Below, one piece after another: positions 51,080 to 60,791 of a stretch of DNA of 64,000 nucleotides. The DNA comes from Kushneria pakistanensis (lineage in GTDB: Bacteria > Pseudomonadota > Gammaproteobacteria > Pseudomonadales > Halomonadaceae). The DNA is taken from NCBI RefSeq assembly GCF_014652795.1, contig NZ_BMZM01000002.1, forward strand, positions 248,001 through 312,000, given 5' to 3'. The notes below the pieces were generated by a model. It worked only from the letters and a program-made list of their open reading frames with translations. It ran no database searches and was not told where the DNA came from. The first letter of the stretch is position 1. Each line of letters starts with the position of its first letter. The translations under genes and the position numbers were made by a program.

Positions 51080-51993
51080 TGCGTATCGATCGCCTTCTGG
51101 GAGGCGCGGATGGCGCGGGTGATCGAGTCGATTGCCTTCGGGCGCGGAAAGCTGGCCCGCCAGGCCAGCGCCACGGTACGACTGGGCGCCGGGGCCTTGA
51201 ACGGGCGTGTTTCCAGCAGGCCACTGGCGTAATGCACGCTGCCGGTGGCCGAGCGCGGGACGATGGTGATGCCCAGGCCCGAGGCGACCATGTGGCGAAT
51301 GGTTTCCAGCGAACCGCCCTCGGCAATCAGGGTGTTGCCGGGCTGATGCACCTGAGTCTTGATGGTGGGACAGGCTTCAAGCACCTGATCGCGAAAGCAG
51401 TGGCCCTCGCCCAGCATCAGCATCTTCTCGTCATAGAGGACCTCGCGGTCGATCTCCTTTTGCGCAAGCCACGGGTGACCGGCCGGCATCAGGACGTCAA
51501 AGGGCTCCTCATAGAGCGACTTGGTCAACACGTCGGGCTCGGAAAAGGGCAGCGCCACGAGGATCACATCGAGCTCGCCGGAACGCAGCTTGCGCCGCAG
51601 CTCGCCGGTCAGGTTTTCCTCGATGTACAGCGGCATCTGCGGCGCTTCCTCGGAGAGCCTGGGAATCAGATGCGGAAAGAGATAGGGGCCGATGGTATGT
51701 ATGGCACCGACCCGCAGCGGACTGGAGAGCTGGTCCTTGCCTTCATTGGCCAGCTCCTTGATGGCGCCGGCCTGTTCGAGCACGCGACTGGCCTGCTCGA
51801 CGATTTTTTCGCCCAGCGGCGTGACCTGGACGGTGGACTTGCTGCGTTCAAACAGCGCCACGCCCAGTTCTTCCTCCAGTTTCTTGACCGCCACCGACAG
51901 GGTCGGCTGCGAGACGAAGCAACGCTCGGCGGCGCGTCCAAAATGACGCTCCTGGGCCAAGGTTACGATGTAGCGAAGTTCTGTTAGAGTCAT
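51076..51993 (-). CDS. oxyR: Hydrogen peroxide-sensing transcriptional activator OxyR
   Basis: 305-aa LysR regulator. Starting from ATG 51993 (MTLTELRYIV), the redox cysteines fall at exactly 199 and 208 in GHCFRDQVLEAC, as in E. coli OxyR, which also fixes the start. The N-terminal helix-turn-helix has ERHFGRAAERCFVSQPTLS. The frame extends upstream to 52068 without conserved residues. Transcribed with recG. Confidence 0.95.
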   Translation of the reverse strand: MTLTELRYIVTLAQERHFGRAAERCFVSQPTLSVAVKKLEEELGVALFERSKSTVQVTPLGEKIVEQASRVLEQAGAIKELANEGKDQLSSPLRVGAIHTIGPYLFPHLIPRLSEEAPQMPLYIEENLTGELRRKLRSGELDVILVALPFSEPDVLTKSLYEEPFDVLMPAGHPWLAQKEIDREVLYDEKMLMLGEGHCFRDQVLEACPTIKTQVHQPGNTLIAEGGSLETIRHMVASGLGITIVPRSATGSVHYASGLLETRPFKAPAPSRTVALAWRASFPRPKAIDSITRAIRASQKAIDTQ

Positions 51994-52103
51994 GTAGCAG
52001 ACCGTGCCAGCACGTGGAACAGGGAGTTGTCGCATGGAGCGACCGTTCAACTCAGGGCCTATAGTCAAACCTTATCGGCCCTATCAAGCAAGGAGCTTAG
52101 CGG

Positions 52104-52979
52104 GTGAATAAAACAATACTCATCCTTGGATGCGGTGATGTCGGCACCACGCTGGGGCAGCGCATGCTTGCGCAGGGACATCGCGTGGTCGGTGTGCGCC
52201 GCCATGCAGCGGGACTTCAGTCGTATGGCATCGAAGGCCTGTCGATGGATATCAACGAGGAATCCGCACTCGAGGCGCTGCCTGATGCCGACATTGTAGT
52301 CTATGCGCTCAGCGCTGACCGCTTTGAAGAAAGCGCCTATCAGGCCGCCTACGTCGACGGACTGGATCGGGTACTGCGTCATTTCGAGCAAAGGGCCCGG
52401 GCGCCGGAGCACGCATTTTTCGTCTCCTCGACCTCGGTCTATGGCCAGCAGGATGGCGAGACGGTCGACGAAGACAGTGAGCTTGATCCCAAAAGCTTCT
52501 CCGGGCGGCTGCTGGTCGAAGCCGAGCAGCGTCTGGCCGCCAGCCCGCTGCCGGGCACGTCCGTGCGCTTTTCAGGCATCTATGGTCCCGGACGCGAGCG
52601 GCTCATCGGTCAGGTGCAGGAAGGCCGTGTCGCTCCAAAGAGCCCGGCGATGTACTCCAACCGCATTCACCGCGATGACTGCGCCGGTGTGCTGGACTTT
52701 CTGATCGAGCGCGCGCTTGACGGCGAGCCACTCGAGCCGGTCTATCTGGGCAGTGATACCGAATCCACGCCGCTGCATGACGTGATGATGTGGCTGGCCG
52801 CCCGGCTCAACGTCGAACCCAGCAGCACCATTCAGTCTCCGCTGCGCCGACGTGCCAGCAAGCGCTGCGACAGCCGCCGGCTGATCGAGGCCGGTTATCA
52901 GTTTCAGTACCCCACCTTCCGTGAAGGCTACGCTCAGGTACTGCGGGAAGCGGGTATCAAGGTGAGTGAACAGGTCTGA
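52104..52979 (+). CDS. NAD(P)-dependent sugar-epimerase-like SDR protein (YeeZ-like)
   Basis: 291 aa, extended SDR fold. The cofactor loop ILGCGDVGTTLGQRM at residues 7-21 has GxGxxG; the active-site region is SSTSVYGQQDG with the YxxxK tyrosine. Starts at GTG 52104, 8 bp after AGGAG. Function of the YeeZ group is not established. Divergent from oxyR; a terminator follows. Confidence 0.8.
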   Translation: MNKTILILGCGDVGTTLGQRMLAQGHRVVGVRRHAAGLQSYGIEGLSMDINEESALEALPDADIVVYALSADRFEESAYQAAYVDGLDRVLRHFEQRARAPEHAFFVSSTSVYGQQDGETVDEDSELDPKSFSGRLLVEAEQRLAASPLPGTSVRFSGIYGPGRERLIGQVQEGRVAPKSPAMYSNRIHRDDCAGVLDFLIERALDGEPLEPVYLGSDTESTPLHDVMMWLAARLNVEPSSTIQSPLRRRASKRCDSRRLIEAGYQFQYPTFREGYAQVLREAGIKVSEQV

Positions 52980-53033
52980 TGCCTGCGCCATCACACTGCC
53001 CTCAGCCTGTATCGGCATGAACATACCGGCATG

Positions 53034-53071
53034 AAAAAGGGGGCGATGTCACCAGAACATCGCCCCCCTTT
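53034..53071. terminator. Bidirectional terminator between the SDR gene and ridA
   Basis: GGGGGCGATGT and ACATCGCCCCC pair over seven bases. On the minus strand the stem is followed by five T (stop side of ridA); on plus by CTTT. Confidence 0.88.
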
Positions 53072-53090
53072 CATTGGCCTGCAGGGCGTT

Positions 53091-53480
53091 CTAGTCGCCC
53101 AGTACCATGACCCCTTCGGCCTCAAACAGGCTGCCCTTTGGCAGTTCCTTCACGCCCACGGCAGCCCGCGCCGGATAGGGCGGCTGAAAATACTGCTCCA
53201 TGACCTCATTGACCGTCGCAAAATGCGACAGATCCGTCAGGTACAGGTTGAGCTTGACGATATCGGCCAGTGAGCCTGCGGCCTCTTCACACACGGCCTG
53301 CATGTTTTTGAACACCTGATGGGCCTGCTGCTCGATATTATCGCTCACCATTTCCATGGTGCTCGGATCGAGCGGAATCTGACCGGACAGATAGATGGTG
53401 TTGCCGGCCTTGACGGCCTGTGAATAGGGGCCGATGGCCTTCGGGGCACGATCGGTATGGATGGCAGCACGATTGCTCAT
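53091..53480 (-). CDS. ridA: RidA family 2-iminobutanoate/2-iminopropanoate deaminase
   Basis: 129 aa. Removes reactive enamine/imine intermediates made by PLP enzymes. Typical motifs: AIGPYSQAVKAGNTIYLSGQIPLDP, and near the C-terminus YPARAAVGVKELPKG, whose arginine binds the substrate carboxylate. ATG 53480 has AGGGAG upstream; the frame opens earlier at 53519. It replaces the usual spoT-distal gene in the gmk-rpoZ-spoT order. Confidence 0.93.
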   Translation of the reverse strand: MSNRAAIHTDRAPKAIGPYSQAVKAGNTIYLSGQIPLDPSTMEMVSDNIEQQAHQVFKNMQAVCEEAAGSLADIVKLNLYLTDLSHFATVNEVMEQYFQPPYPARAAVGVKELPKGSLFEAEGVMVLGD

Positions 53481-53541
53481 GAACACTCCCTGCGTTGTTG
53501 TTGAAAAGGCCTGTTGCAAAAGGGGCTGAAGCGCCGCCGCG

Positions 53542-55668
53542 TCAGCTGCCGGTACGGGACACGCGGCCCACGTAGACCAGGTTGCGCATGCGTCTGATGA
53601 TGCGCGCCAGATGCACGCGGTTGCGTACCGACAGGGTCAGGTTGACGATCGACAGGCGCTCATCGCGTTCCTCGATATTAATGCGCTCGATGTTGGCTTC
53701 GGCGTCGTTGATCAGACTGGCAAGCTCGGCCACCAGTCCGCGGCGCGTTTCAATCTCAAGGCGCAGTCCCACCGGGAAGTCGTCCTCCACGTTATCGGAC
53801 CACTGCAGCGGGAAACACTTTTCGGGATCCTCACGGCAGTCTTCCAGATTACCGCACTCGGAGCGATGTACCACAATACCGCGGCCGGCACTGAGATTGC
53901 CGACAATGGTATCGCCCGGCAGCGGATAGCAGCAGCGGGCGAAACTGATCACCATGTTGCGCGCGCCCGTAATGGCCATCGCGCCCTGTTGTTCATCGCT
54001 GTGCGCCTGAATGTTCTCGGGCTCACTGTCGGCCAGCCGTCGCGCCACGCTGTAGGCCACGCGGCTGCCCAGCCCGATCTCCTCAAGCAGGTCATCCAGC
54101 GAATTCAGCGCCAGCGCCTTGAGCAGCTCATCCACCTGGGCCTGCGAGAGGGTATCCAGCGTCAGGCTGAACGCGCTTAGGGCCTGATTGAGCAGACGCC
54201 GACCCAGCGCCACCGAATCATTGCGCTGCTGATGCTTGAGGGCGTGACGCACCGCCGAGCGGGCCTTGGCCGTGATCGTGAACGACAGCCACGCCAGATT
54301 GGGCTGGGCGCCCGGGGCGGTAATGATCTCGACCGTCTGACCGCTTTCAAGGCGCGATGACAGCGGCGCCAGATGGCGGTCGATACGACAGGCGATGCAG
54401 CTGTTGCCGATATCGGTGTGCACCGCATAGGCAAAGTCGATCGCGGTGGCACCGCGGGGCAGCTCCATGATGTCGCCCTTGGGGGTGAACACGTAGGCGT
54501 CATCGGGGAACAGGTCGTTTTTGACGTGCTCGATGAACTCCAGCGAATTGCCGGCGTGGCGCTGCATTTCCAAAAGGCCGCGCACCCATTCGCGGGCACG
54601 GGCGTGGCTGCCCATGGCGATCGGCCGGTCGGTCTGGCCGGCCTTGTAGAGCCAGTGGGCGGCAATGCCGTTGTTGGCCATTGCTTCCATCTCGCGGGTG
54701 CGAATCTGCACCTCGATGGGTATGCCGTTGGGACCAAAGAGCGTGGTATGCAGGCTCTGGTAGCCGTTGGCCTTGGGGATGGCGATGTAATCCTTGAACC
54801 GCCCCGGCACCGGCTTGTAGAGATTGTGCACCGCGCCCAGGATGCGATAGCAGGTGTCGACCCGGTCGGTGACGATGCGAAAGCCGAACACGTCCATCAG
54901 CTCGTTGAAGGGCTTTCGCTGGTCGCGCATCTTGCGATAGATCGACAGCAGATGCTTCTGGCGTCCCATGACCGTGCCGGTCAGCTCGTCACTGTCCAGC
55001 GTACTCTGCAGGGTGCTCTGAACGTGGCGCACCATCGAGCGGCGGTTGCCGCGCGCCTTGACCACCGCACGCTGGATGCGCTCGGCGCGCATCGGATGGA
55101 TCGCCTGAAAGGAGAGATCCTCAAGCTCGACCCGAATGGTATTGATGCCCAGTCGTCCGGCAATGCGGGAATAGATTTCCAGCGTCTCGCGGGCGATGCG
55201 ACGCTTCTTGTCCGGGCGCAGGGCGCCCAGCGTGCGCATGTTGTGCAGCCGGTCGGCGAGTTTGACGATGATGACGCGAATGTCGCGCGACATCGCCAGC
55301 ACCATCTTCTGGAAGTTCTCCGCCTGAGCGACGGCCTTGTCCTCGAAGGTGATCTGGGTCAGCTTCGAGACACCGTCGACCAGCTCGGCCACTTCCTCAC
55401 CGAACTGGCGTGACAGCGCCTCCTTGGTGATGCCGGTATCCTCGATCACGTCATGAAGCATCGCCGCCATCAGGCTTTGATAGTCCATGTGCATGTTGGC
55501 AAGGATGTTGGCCACGGCCAGCGGGTGGGTCACATAGGGCTCGCCGGAGCGGCGATGCTGGCCATCGTGGGCCTGTTCGGCGTAGTAGAAGGCGCGTCTG
55601 ACCTGCGCGATCTCATCGACGGTCAGGTAGCCGTCCAGGCGGTCGGAGAGATCATCGATCGTGAACAT
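53542..55668 (-). CDS. spoT: Bifunctional (p)ppGpp synthetase/hydrolase SpoT
   Basis: 708 aa. The HD hydrolase domain is intact (catalytic HD at residues 72-73 in MLHDVIEDTG), followed by the synthetase domain with KANGYQSLHTTLFGP and EVQIRTREMEAMA, then TGS (TPKGDIMELPRGATAIDFAYA), helical, zinc-finger-like (SFARCCYPLPGD) and C-terminal ACT domains. The intact HD distinguishes it from RelA. Cotranscribed with gmk and rpoZ (26 bp after rpoZ). Confidence 0.96.
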   Translation of the reverse strand: MFTIDDLSDRLDGYLTVDEIAQVRRAFYYAEQAHDGQHRRSGEPYVTHPLAVANILANMHMDYQSLMAAMLHDVIEDTGITKEALSRQFGEEVAELVDGVSKLTQITFEDKAVAQAENFQKMVLAMSRDIRVIIVKLADRLHNMRTLGALRPDKKRRIARETLEIYSRIAGRLGINTIRVELEDLSFQAIHPMRAERIQRAVVKARGNRRSMVRHVQSTLQSTLDSDELTGTVMGRQKHLLSIYRKMRDQRKPFNELMDVFGFRIVTDRVDTCYRILGAVHNLYKPVPGRFKDYIAIPKANGYQSLHTTLFGPNGIPIEVQIRTREMEAMANNGIAAHWLYKAGQTDRPIAMGSHARAREWVRGLLEMQRHAGNSLEFIEHVKNDLFPDDAYVFTPKGDIMELPRGATAIDFAYAVHTDIGNSCIACRIDRHLAPLSSRLESGQTVEIITAPGAQPNLAWLSFTITAKARSAVRHALKHQQRNDSVALGRRLLNQALSAFSLTLDTLSQAQVDELLKALALNSLDDLLEEIGLGSRVAYSVARRLADSEPENIQAHSDEQQGAMAITGARNMVISFARCCYPLPGDTIVGNLSAGRGIVVHRSECGNLEDCREDPEKCFPLQWSDNVEDDFPVGLRLEIETRRGLVAELASLINDAEANIERINIEERDERLSIVNLTLSVRNRVHLARIIRRMRNLVYVGRVSRTGS

Positions 55669-55694
55669 GGCAGGTCAGCGTATGGGCAATGGGC

Positions 55695-55946
55695 TTATTC
55701 GCTTTCCGGCTCGTAGCGCGGACGCTGCGGCACCATGGCCTCCAGCGGCTCGTTGAGCACGGTACGGTCGACTTTCTGGGCTGCAATTTCGCGCAGGGCC
55801 ATGACGGTGGCCTTGTCATTTTCCCAGGGGAGTTCGGCATTGCGCGAGCCGCGGGCCAGCTGACGGGCGCGATGGGTTGCGACCATGACCAGCTGAAAGC
55901 GGTTATCCATGTATTCGAGACAATCTTCAACCGTTACTCGTGCCAT
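55695..55946 (-). CDS. rpoZ: DNA-directed RNA polymerase omega subunit
   Basis: 83 aa with [30 protein letters not shown] and [11 protein letters not shown]. Omega helps fold beta' and forms part of ppGpp site 1, so its place between gmk and spoT links nucleotide and stringent-response genes. Confidence 0.95.
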   Translation of the reverse strand: MARVTVEDCLEYMDNRFQLVMVATHRARQLARGSRNAELPWENDKATVMALREIAAQKVDRTVLNEPLEAMVPQRPRYEPESE

Positions 55947-56036
55947 GATGCTGGCTCCTGAATGCGTGTGATCTGAGTGAAGACGCCCGGCGCGTCTTGT
56001 GCCAGGCGGTATCGTGTTCGGAAGGGGGGTCCGAGT

Positions 56037-56705
<669 letters not shown>

Positions 56706-56743
56706 TTATGGCACAGCCCTGCAGCCGCCCGTGAGGAGATTGC

Positions 56744-57400
56744 TCAGGCCGCCACGGCGATCTCGTCATGCAGGGGAACATTGGCCAGCTGTGACATCGC
56801 CTGCCGATAGGCTTCAACGTTTTTCGGATACTTCACACCCTCCACCAGCGAGAGCTGGCGCAGCACCGGAAAGAGTTCAATGTCATCCATCGACAGCACG
56901 CCGTTGACCGCCTCCGGCGACTGGATCAGCGCGTCGAGCTCGTTGAGCCAGCGCTCCAGATCGACCAGCAGTTCGGGGGTCTGCGCCAGCAGCGTGTCGA
57001 AGCTGCCAAACGTCGCTTCCTTGTTACGTGTGAAGTACTCGGCAGCCTCGGGCGTGGCGAACTCGCCCAGCGGTGCCCGCGGTACGCGGGGAATAAAGAG
57101 CTTTATCACGGTATCGCCTGAAGCCTTTACCCAGCGCTCGATCTCCTGATTGCGTGGACCATCCAGCACCTTCACACCTTCGGCTTCGCTGTCGATGCAC
57201 TGCACGATATCCAGGCTCTCGTCCACGGTATGGCCATCCTCGAATTCAAGAATCGGCACCTTCTTCTCTCCGACCAGTCGCGTAGGGGTCTCGGCGTCGT
57301 CATTGAGCAGCGTCTGCAGGGTGACCGGCACATCGCGCAGGCCAAAGATCATGCGTGCCTTCACGCAAAACGGGCAGTGATCATAGATATACAGGTCCAT
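56744..57400 (-). CDS. grxB: Glutaredoxin 2 (GrxB)
   Basis: 218 aa (215 in E. coli). The N-terminal thioredoxin-like domain begins LYIYDHCPFCVKARMIFGL with the CPFC redox site (CPYC in E. coli), and VPILEF follows; the C-terminal GST-like helical domain includes AVNGVLSMDDIELFPVLR. Despite the name, it belongs structurally with GSTs. ATG 57400 has GGAGAAG upstream. Confidence 0.93.
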   Translation of the reverse strand: MDLYIYDHCPFCVKARMIFGLRDVPVTLQTLLNDDAETPTRLVGEKKVPILEFEDGHTVDESLDIVQCIDSEAEGVKVLDGPRNQEIERWVKASGDTVIKLFIPRVPRAPLGEFATPEAAEYFTRNKEATFGSFDTLLAQTPELLVDLERWLNELDALIQSPEAVNGVLSMDDIELFPVLRQLSLVEGVKYPKNVEAYRQAMSQLANVPLHDEIAVAA

Positions 57401-57555
57401 CGTCTTCTCCGCGGCGTCCATGTCCTGAAGCAAGCCTGGGCGACACAGGCACAACCTGCCACCCGATCATGACGTTTCGGGTACTACTTTTTCGCAAATA
57501 TTGCCTTGCGGGTCTGCCCTTCCTGTCCATCACTCATGTCTTTGTCGTTCATCGT

Positions 57556-58272
57556 TCATGACAGGGCGCGCGAGCCTCGTCTGTGTGCACGCTTGATCCA
57601 GATTCGACAGCCGTTGAGCGCGATGACAGTCAGCAATAGATATTCCAGCGACATGGCATAAACGCCCTGGCGCGCAAAAATCACCACGCTGATGATGTTG
57701 ATCACGACCCAGAGCAGCCAGTTCTCGACGTATTTGCGTGTCATCAGAATCATTGCCGCGATGGAAAGCACCATCAGGCACGCGTCCCAGAACGGGAAGG
57801 CGTCCGGCTGCAGTGTCGGCATGGCCACATTCAGACCGGCAGCCTGCATGACGCTGACGGCCATGCGGGTCAAAAGGGCAAAGACCGGATCGATATAAAG
57901 GGTCATCAGGGCGATGGCGCCGGCACAGGTGCAAAGCCAGGCAATGGCCTTTGGCAGGGGCAGCCAGCGAATACGAAGCAGCGTTTCATTGTCATCGCTC
58001 TGGCGTGACCACGCGTACCAGCCGTAAATATTGGCCACCAGAAAAAACAGCTGCAGCAACAGGCTGGCGTAGAGCTGAATCTGGAAGAAAATGACCGCAA
58101 AGAGCGTCACGTTGATCAGGCCGAACGCGTAATTGCTGACCTTCTCCTGGCTGGCGAGCCAGATACAAAGCAGCCCTGCCAGCGTGCCGATGGCCTCGAT
58201 CCATGACAGATCATAGCCGCCAGCGCCGATCGGGATATGAACCAGAATGTTTTGCGTGCTGAAAAAATCCAT
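57556..58272 (-). CDS. pnuC: Nicotinamide riboside transporter PnuC
   Basis: 238 aa with seven predicted helices. MDFFSTQNILVHIPIGAGG and PYWDxC-like segments such as PDAFPFWDACLMVLS, and TRKYVENWLLWVVINIIS (transport-site region), are clear. From memory it is nearly colinear with E. coli PnuC (239 aa) without gaps, which is more alike than most Halomonadaceae proteins are to enteric ones. Imports nicotinamide riboside by facilitated diffusion. No NadR is adjacent. About 160 bp lie between it and the upstream gst gene, with no gene seen. Confidence 0.93.
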   Translation of the reverse strand: MDFFSTQNILVHIPIGAGGYDLSWIEAIGTLAGLLCIWLASQEKVSNYAFGLINVTLFAVIFFQIQLYASLLLQLFFLVANIYGWYAWSRQSDDNETLLRIRWLPLPKAIAWLCTCAGAIALMTLYIDPVFALLTRMAVSVMQAAGLNVAMPTLQPDAFPFWDACLMVLSIAAMILMTRKYVENWLLWVVINIISVVIFARQGVYAMSLEYLLLTVIALNGCRIWIKRAHRRGSRALS

Positions 58273-58434
58273 GTACCTGCCCCGGACGTTGCGTGGTGGT
58301 CATGGTGTCTTATCGCACGATGCGCTCAGCGGCAATGCCTGATCGCGACAGGCCCTGCCGCAGGCGCCGTCAGGGCACCGGTACAAGCAGGCCAGCGCGC
58401 CGACTCTGGCAGCCCGCACGCTGGCTTGATGTCC

Positions 58435-59163
58435 TCAGGATCGATCCAGCACCGGGTAGTGACGAAAGAGTCCTTCCTCGGAAAACGGCAGACGTCGCTC
58501 GGAGGCGAGATACTCGCTGATCAGGGGCAGCTCCAGGACGTGATCGTGCAGGGTGATGACCTTCGGTATTTCCGGTTCCAGCGCGGCCATGGCCCTGGGG
58601 AAGGCGTAGCGCAGCCCCTGCACCATGTGAAAGAGCGACAGATCCACATAGGACAGTCGCTTGCCGACCAGATACACCGTGCTTTCGGGATTTTTGTCGA
58701 TGATCTGCTCGAAATAGTGAAAGAACTTCGGCAGGCGGTTATCGAGGAAATTGCCGGCCCGGCGAATCGCCTCCTCCTGTTGATCCTCGAAGTAAAGCTC
58801 CGGCCCCAGCGGGTGATGAACATCATGGGCTTCGGCGACAAAATCGGTAATGGTCAGCTGCAGGCTGTGGGCCCAGTACTGATAGACCTTGTCATCGTTG
58901 ATCAGCTTGAGCCGTGGGGCCAGAAACAACAGGATATTGGCGACATGGGAGATGACCTCCTTGCCCGCCTTTAAAAAGGGCGGTGCCAGGGGCGGATAGT
59001 CGGTCACGCTACCTTCAAGCCAGGCCGTGATCGCCTCGACCCCGTAGCCGGGCTCGGTGCTGTTGCCCACATCGATATAGTCGGCGCCGCCGGCTTCCAG
59101 CGCTAGTCGAATGAATTCGCCCCGACCGGGAATGGTCGGCCAGTAATAGAGCTCGTAACGCAT
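58435..59163 (-). CDS. Glutathione S-transferase family protein
   Basis: 242 aa. Thioredoxin-fold start YELYYWPTIPGRGEFIRLALE with a tyrosine near the N-terminus, as in sigma/pi-type GSTs, and a C-terminal helical domain with YLVGKRLSYVDLSLFHMV. Probably conjugates glutathione to electrophiles; substrate unknown. Not obviously part of an operon. Confidence 0.85.
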   Translation of the reverse strand: MRYELYYWPTIPGRGEFIRLALEAGGADYIDVGNSTEPGYGVEAITAWLEGSVTDYPPLAPPFLKAGKEVISHVANILLFLAPRLKLINDDKVYQYWAHSLQLTITDFVAEAHDVHHPLGPELYFEDQQEEAIRRAGNFLDNRLPKFFHYFEQIIDKNPESTVYLVGKRLSYVDLSLFHMVQGLRYAFPRAMAALEPEIPKVITLHDHVLELPLISEYLASERRLPFSEEGLFRHYPVLDRS

Positions 59164-59289
59164 GGTGTTCTCTCCGCACTGACGTCTCTGATAACGCGCA
59201 TAGTGACAGCCGGGACGGGCTGAGATGAAGACATCCGCCCGGCAAAGGCATTAAACGGCATATTCACAGCGTGCGCCAAAGGTCCGGTC

Positions 59290-60681
59290 TCAGACCGTCT
59301 GCCACCGCGGCGGCGCGTTCTGCGCCAGTGCCTGAACAATGATCTCCAGTGCCTGCGCCAGGGCTTCCCGGCCGGGGGCGGCACTCAGACAGATCCGGAT
59401 TGCCTGCGGCGCCGCCGTGCTGCCGACACAGAACGTCTCGGCCGATGCGACGCGCACGCCCGAGTGTTCCAGCGTCTCGACCAGTGCCTGGGCGCGGTGT
59501 TCTGCGGGCAGTACCAGCCAGGCATAGAAGCCACCGCGGCGCATGGAGAGATCAAACTCGCCCAGCGCCTCACGCACCATTGCCTGACGTGCTTCAAGCT
59601 CCTCGAACTGCCACGCCAGTAGCCGGTCAGCCTCTCCGCTGTCCAGCCAGCGCCCGGCAATCCCGGCGATGAGCGCCGGTGGCGCCCAGCACTGATTGCG
59701 CAGGCTGATATGCAGGCGCTCCAGCAGCGGTGCAGGCGAGCGCACGACGCCTGAACGCAGGCCGCCGCCCAGAATCTTGGCCACCGAAAACACGAATATC
59801 GTGCGCTCCGGCGCCAGCTGATACAGCGGCGTGCCGCGGGCCTCGGGCGGCAGATGCATCACACCGTCCTCGATCAGCCAGAAGTCCCGCTCACGCGCCA
59901 GCGCCACCAGTGCCTCGCGGCGCTCGGGGGACAGCTGCACGGTGGTGGGGTTGTGATGCTCAGGCATGACATAAAGTGCCTTGAAGGGCGTGCGCTCGTG
60001 GCGCGCGGCCAGCGCCGCCACATCGATACCTTGCTCATCAAAGGGCACGGCCACCATCTTCAGCGCCTGCTGCCGCGCGGCACTGATCACACCCGGGTAG
60101 CTCAGCGCCTCGGCCGCCAGTCGATCGCCCGGCGAGAGCAGTGCCGACATGGCCAGGGCGATGCCGTTCATGCCGCCCTGGGTGATCAATAGCTCATCGG
60201 CATCCACGGTCAGCCCCTGCGCCGTCAGCCAGTCGGCATAGCGCTGACGGTGCGTGGTCATGCTGTCATCCAGCGGATAGTCGATGGCCTGCTCAAGCGC
60301 GGCAGGTTCAAGCGCCATGGCACTCATGAAACGTCCCAGCGTGGCCTGACGCGTCGGGTGCGGTGGCGGCAGTGACATGCCCAGATCCACCAGGCCCTCA
60401 TGGGGCGCACCGATGACCCGGGCGAAGCCCTCGGCAGTCGGTCTGGCCTTGACGAAGGTGCCGCTGCCTACCTGGGCACTGACCAGCCCGCTCTGCTCCA
60501 CCAGCGCATAGGCCCGGGTGACGGTACCGACCGTGACGCCCAGCGCATCGGCCAGCCGACGCTGGGGCGGCAGCTTTTCACCCGGCGGCAGTTCGCCGTT
60601 GTTGATGGCCCGCTCGATGGCCTGGGCCAGCGCCCGATAGCGTGGACCTTCCTGCGAAAGCTCGGGGTTCCATATTGTCAT
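59290..60681 (-). CDS. MocR-type regulator (GntR DNA-binding plus class-I aminotransferase domain)
   Basis: 463 aa. Residues 1-80 form a GntR winged helix (LPPGEKLPPQRRLADALGVTVGTVTRAYAL in part); residues about 95-460 form a fold-type I PLP domain with EDGVMH and the PLP lysine K302 in FSVAKILGGGLRSGVV. MocR proteins such as GabR, TauR and PdxR sense PLP, amino acids or amines. It is divergent from a LysE exporter and three GGTGACA repeats plus a palindrome lie between them. The start codon lies within the first operator-like dyad. Confidence 0.88.
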   Translation of the reverse strand: MTIWNPELSQEGPRYRALAQAIERAINNGELPPGEKLPPQRRLADALGVTVGTVTRAYALVEQSGLVSAQVGSGTFVKARPTAEGFARVIGAPHEGLVDLGMSLPPPHPTRQATLGRFMSAMALEPAALEQAIDYPLDDSMTTHRQRYADWLTAQGLTVDADELLITQGGMNGIALAMSALLSPGDRLAAEALSYPGVISAARQQALKMVAVPFDEQGIDVAALAARHERTPFKALYVMPEHHNPTTVQLSPERREALVALARERDFWLIEDGVMHLPPEARGTPLYQLAPERTIFVFSVAKILGGGLRSGVVRSPAPLLERLHISLRNQCWAPPALIAGIAGRWLDSGEADRLLAWQFEELEARQAMVREALGEFDLSMRRGGFYAWLVLPAEHRAQALVETLEHSGVRVASAETFCVGSTAAPQAIRICLSAAPGREALAQALEIIVQALAQNAPPRWQTV

Positions 60682-60737
60682 GGTGACAATAAATCCGTTG
60701 ACGGTGACATTGGAAAACGTATGCTCGAATTGTCACC
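60673..60737. promoter_or_regulatory. MocR operator array
   Basis: GGTGACA occurs at 60682-60688 and 60703-60709, direct repeats spaced exactly 21 bp, and inverted as TGTCACC at 60731-60737. The first copy is part of a perfect dyad TATTGTCA-TGG-TGACAATA (60673-60691) that covers the mocR start codon. Direct repeats two helical turns apart are usual for MocR-family binding. Confidence 0.7.
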
Positions 60738-60760
60738 CATAAGCGGGTAACACTTCCACA

Positions 60761-60776
60761 ATTGTATTCATACAAT
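60761..60776. promoter_or_regulatory. Palindrome upstream of the LysE exporter
   Basis: ATTGTAT-TC-ATACAAT, a perfect 7-bp dyad 15 bp before the exporter ATG, unrelated to the GGTGACA repeats. It could be a second regulator's operator or a hairpin near the ribosome-binding site. Confidence 0.55.
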
Positions 60777-60791
60777 GAGAGTGAGGCCGTC

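Noticed and set aside
58273-58434. Possible riboswitch in front of pnuC
   Set aside because: A GC-rich hairpin can be drawn but none of the TPP, preQ1 or NAD+ motif cores I know is present.
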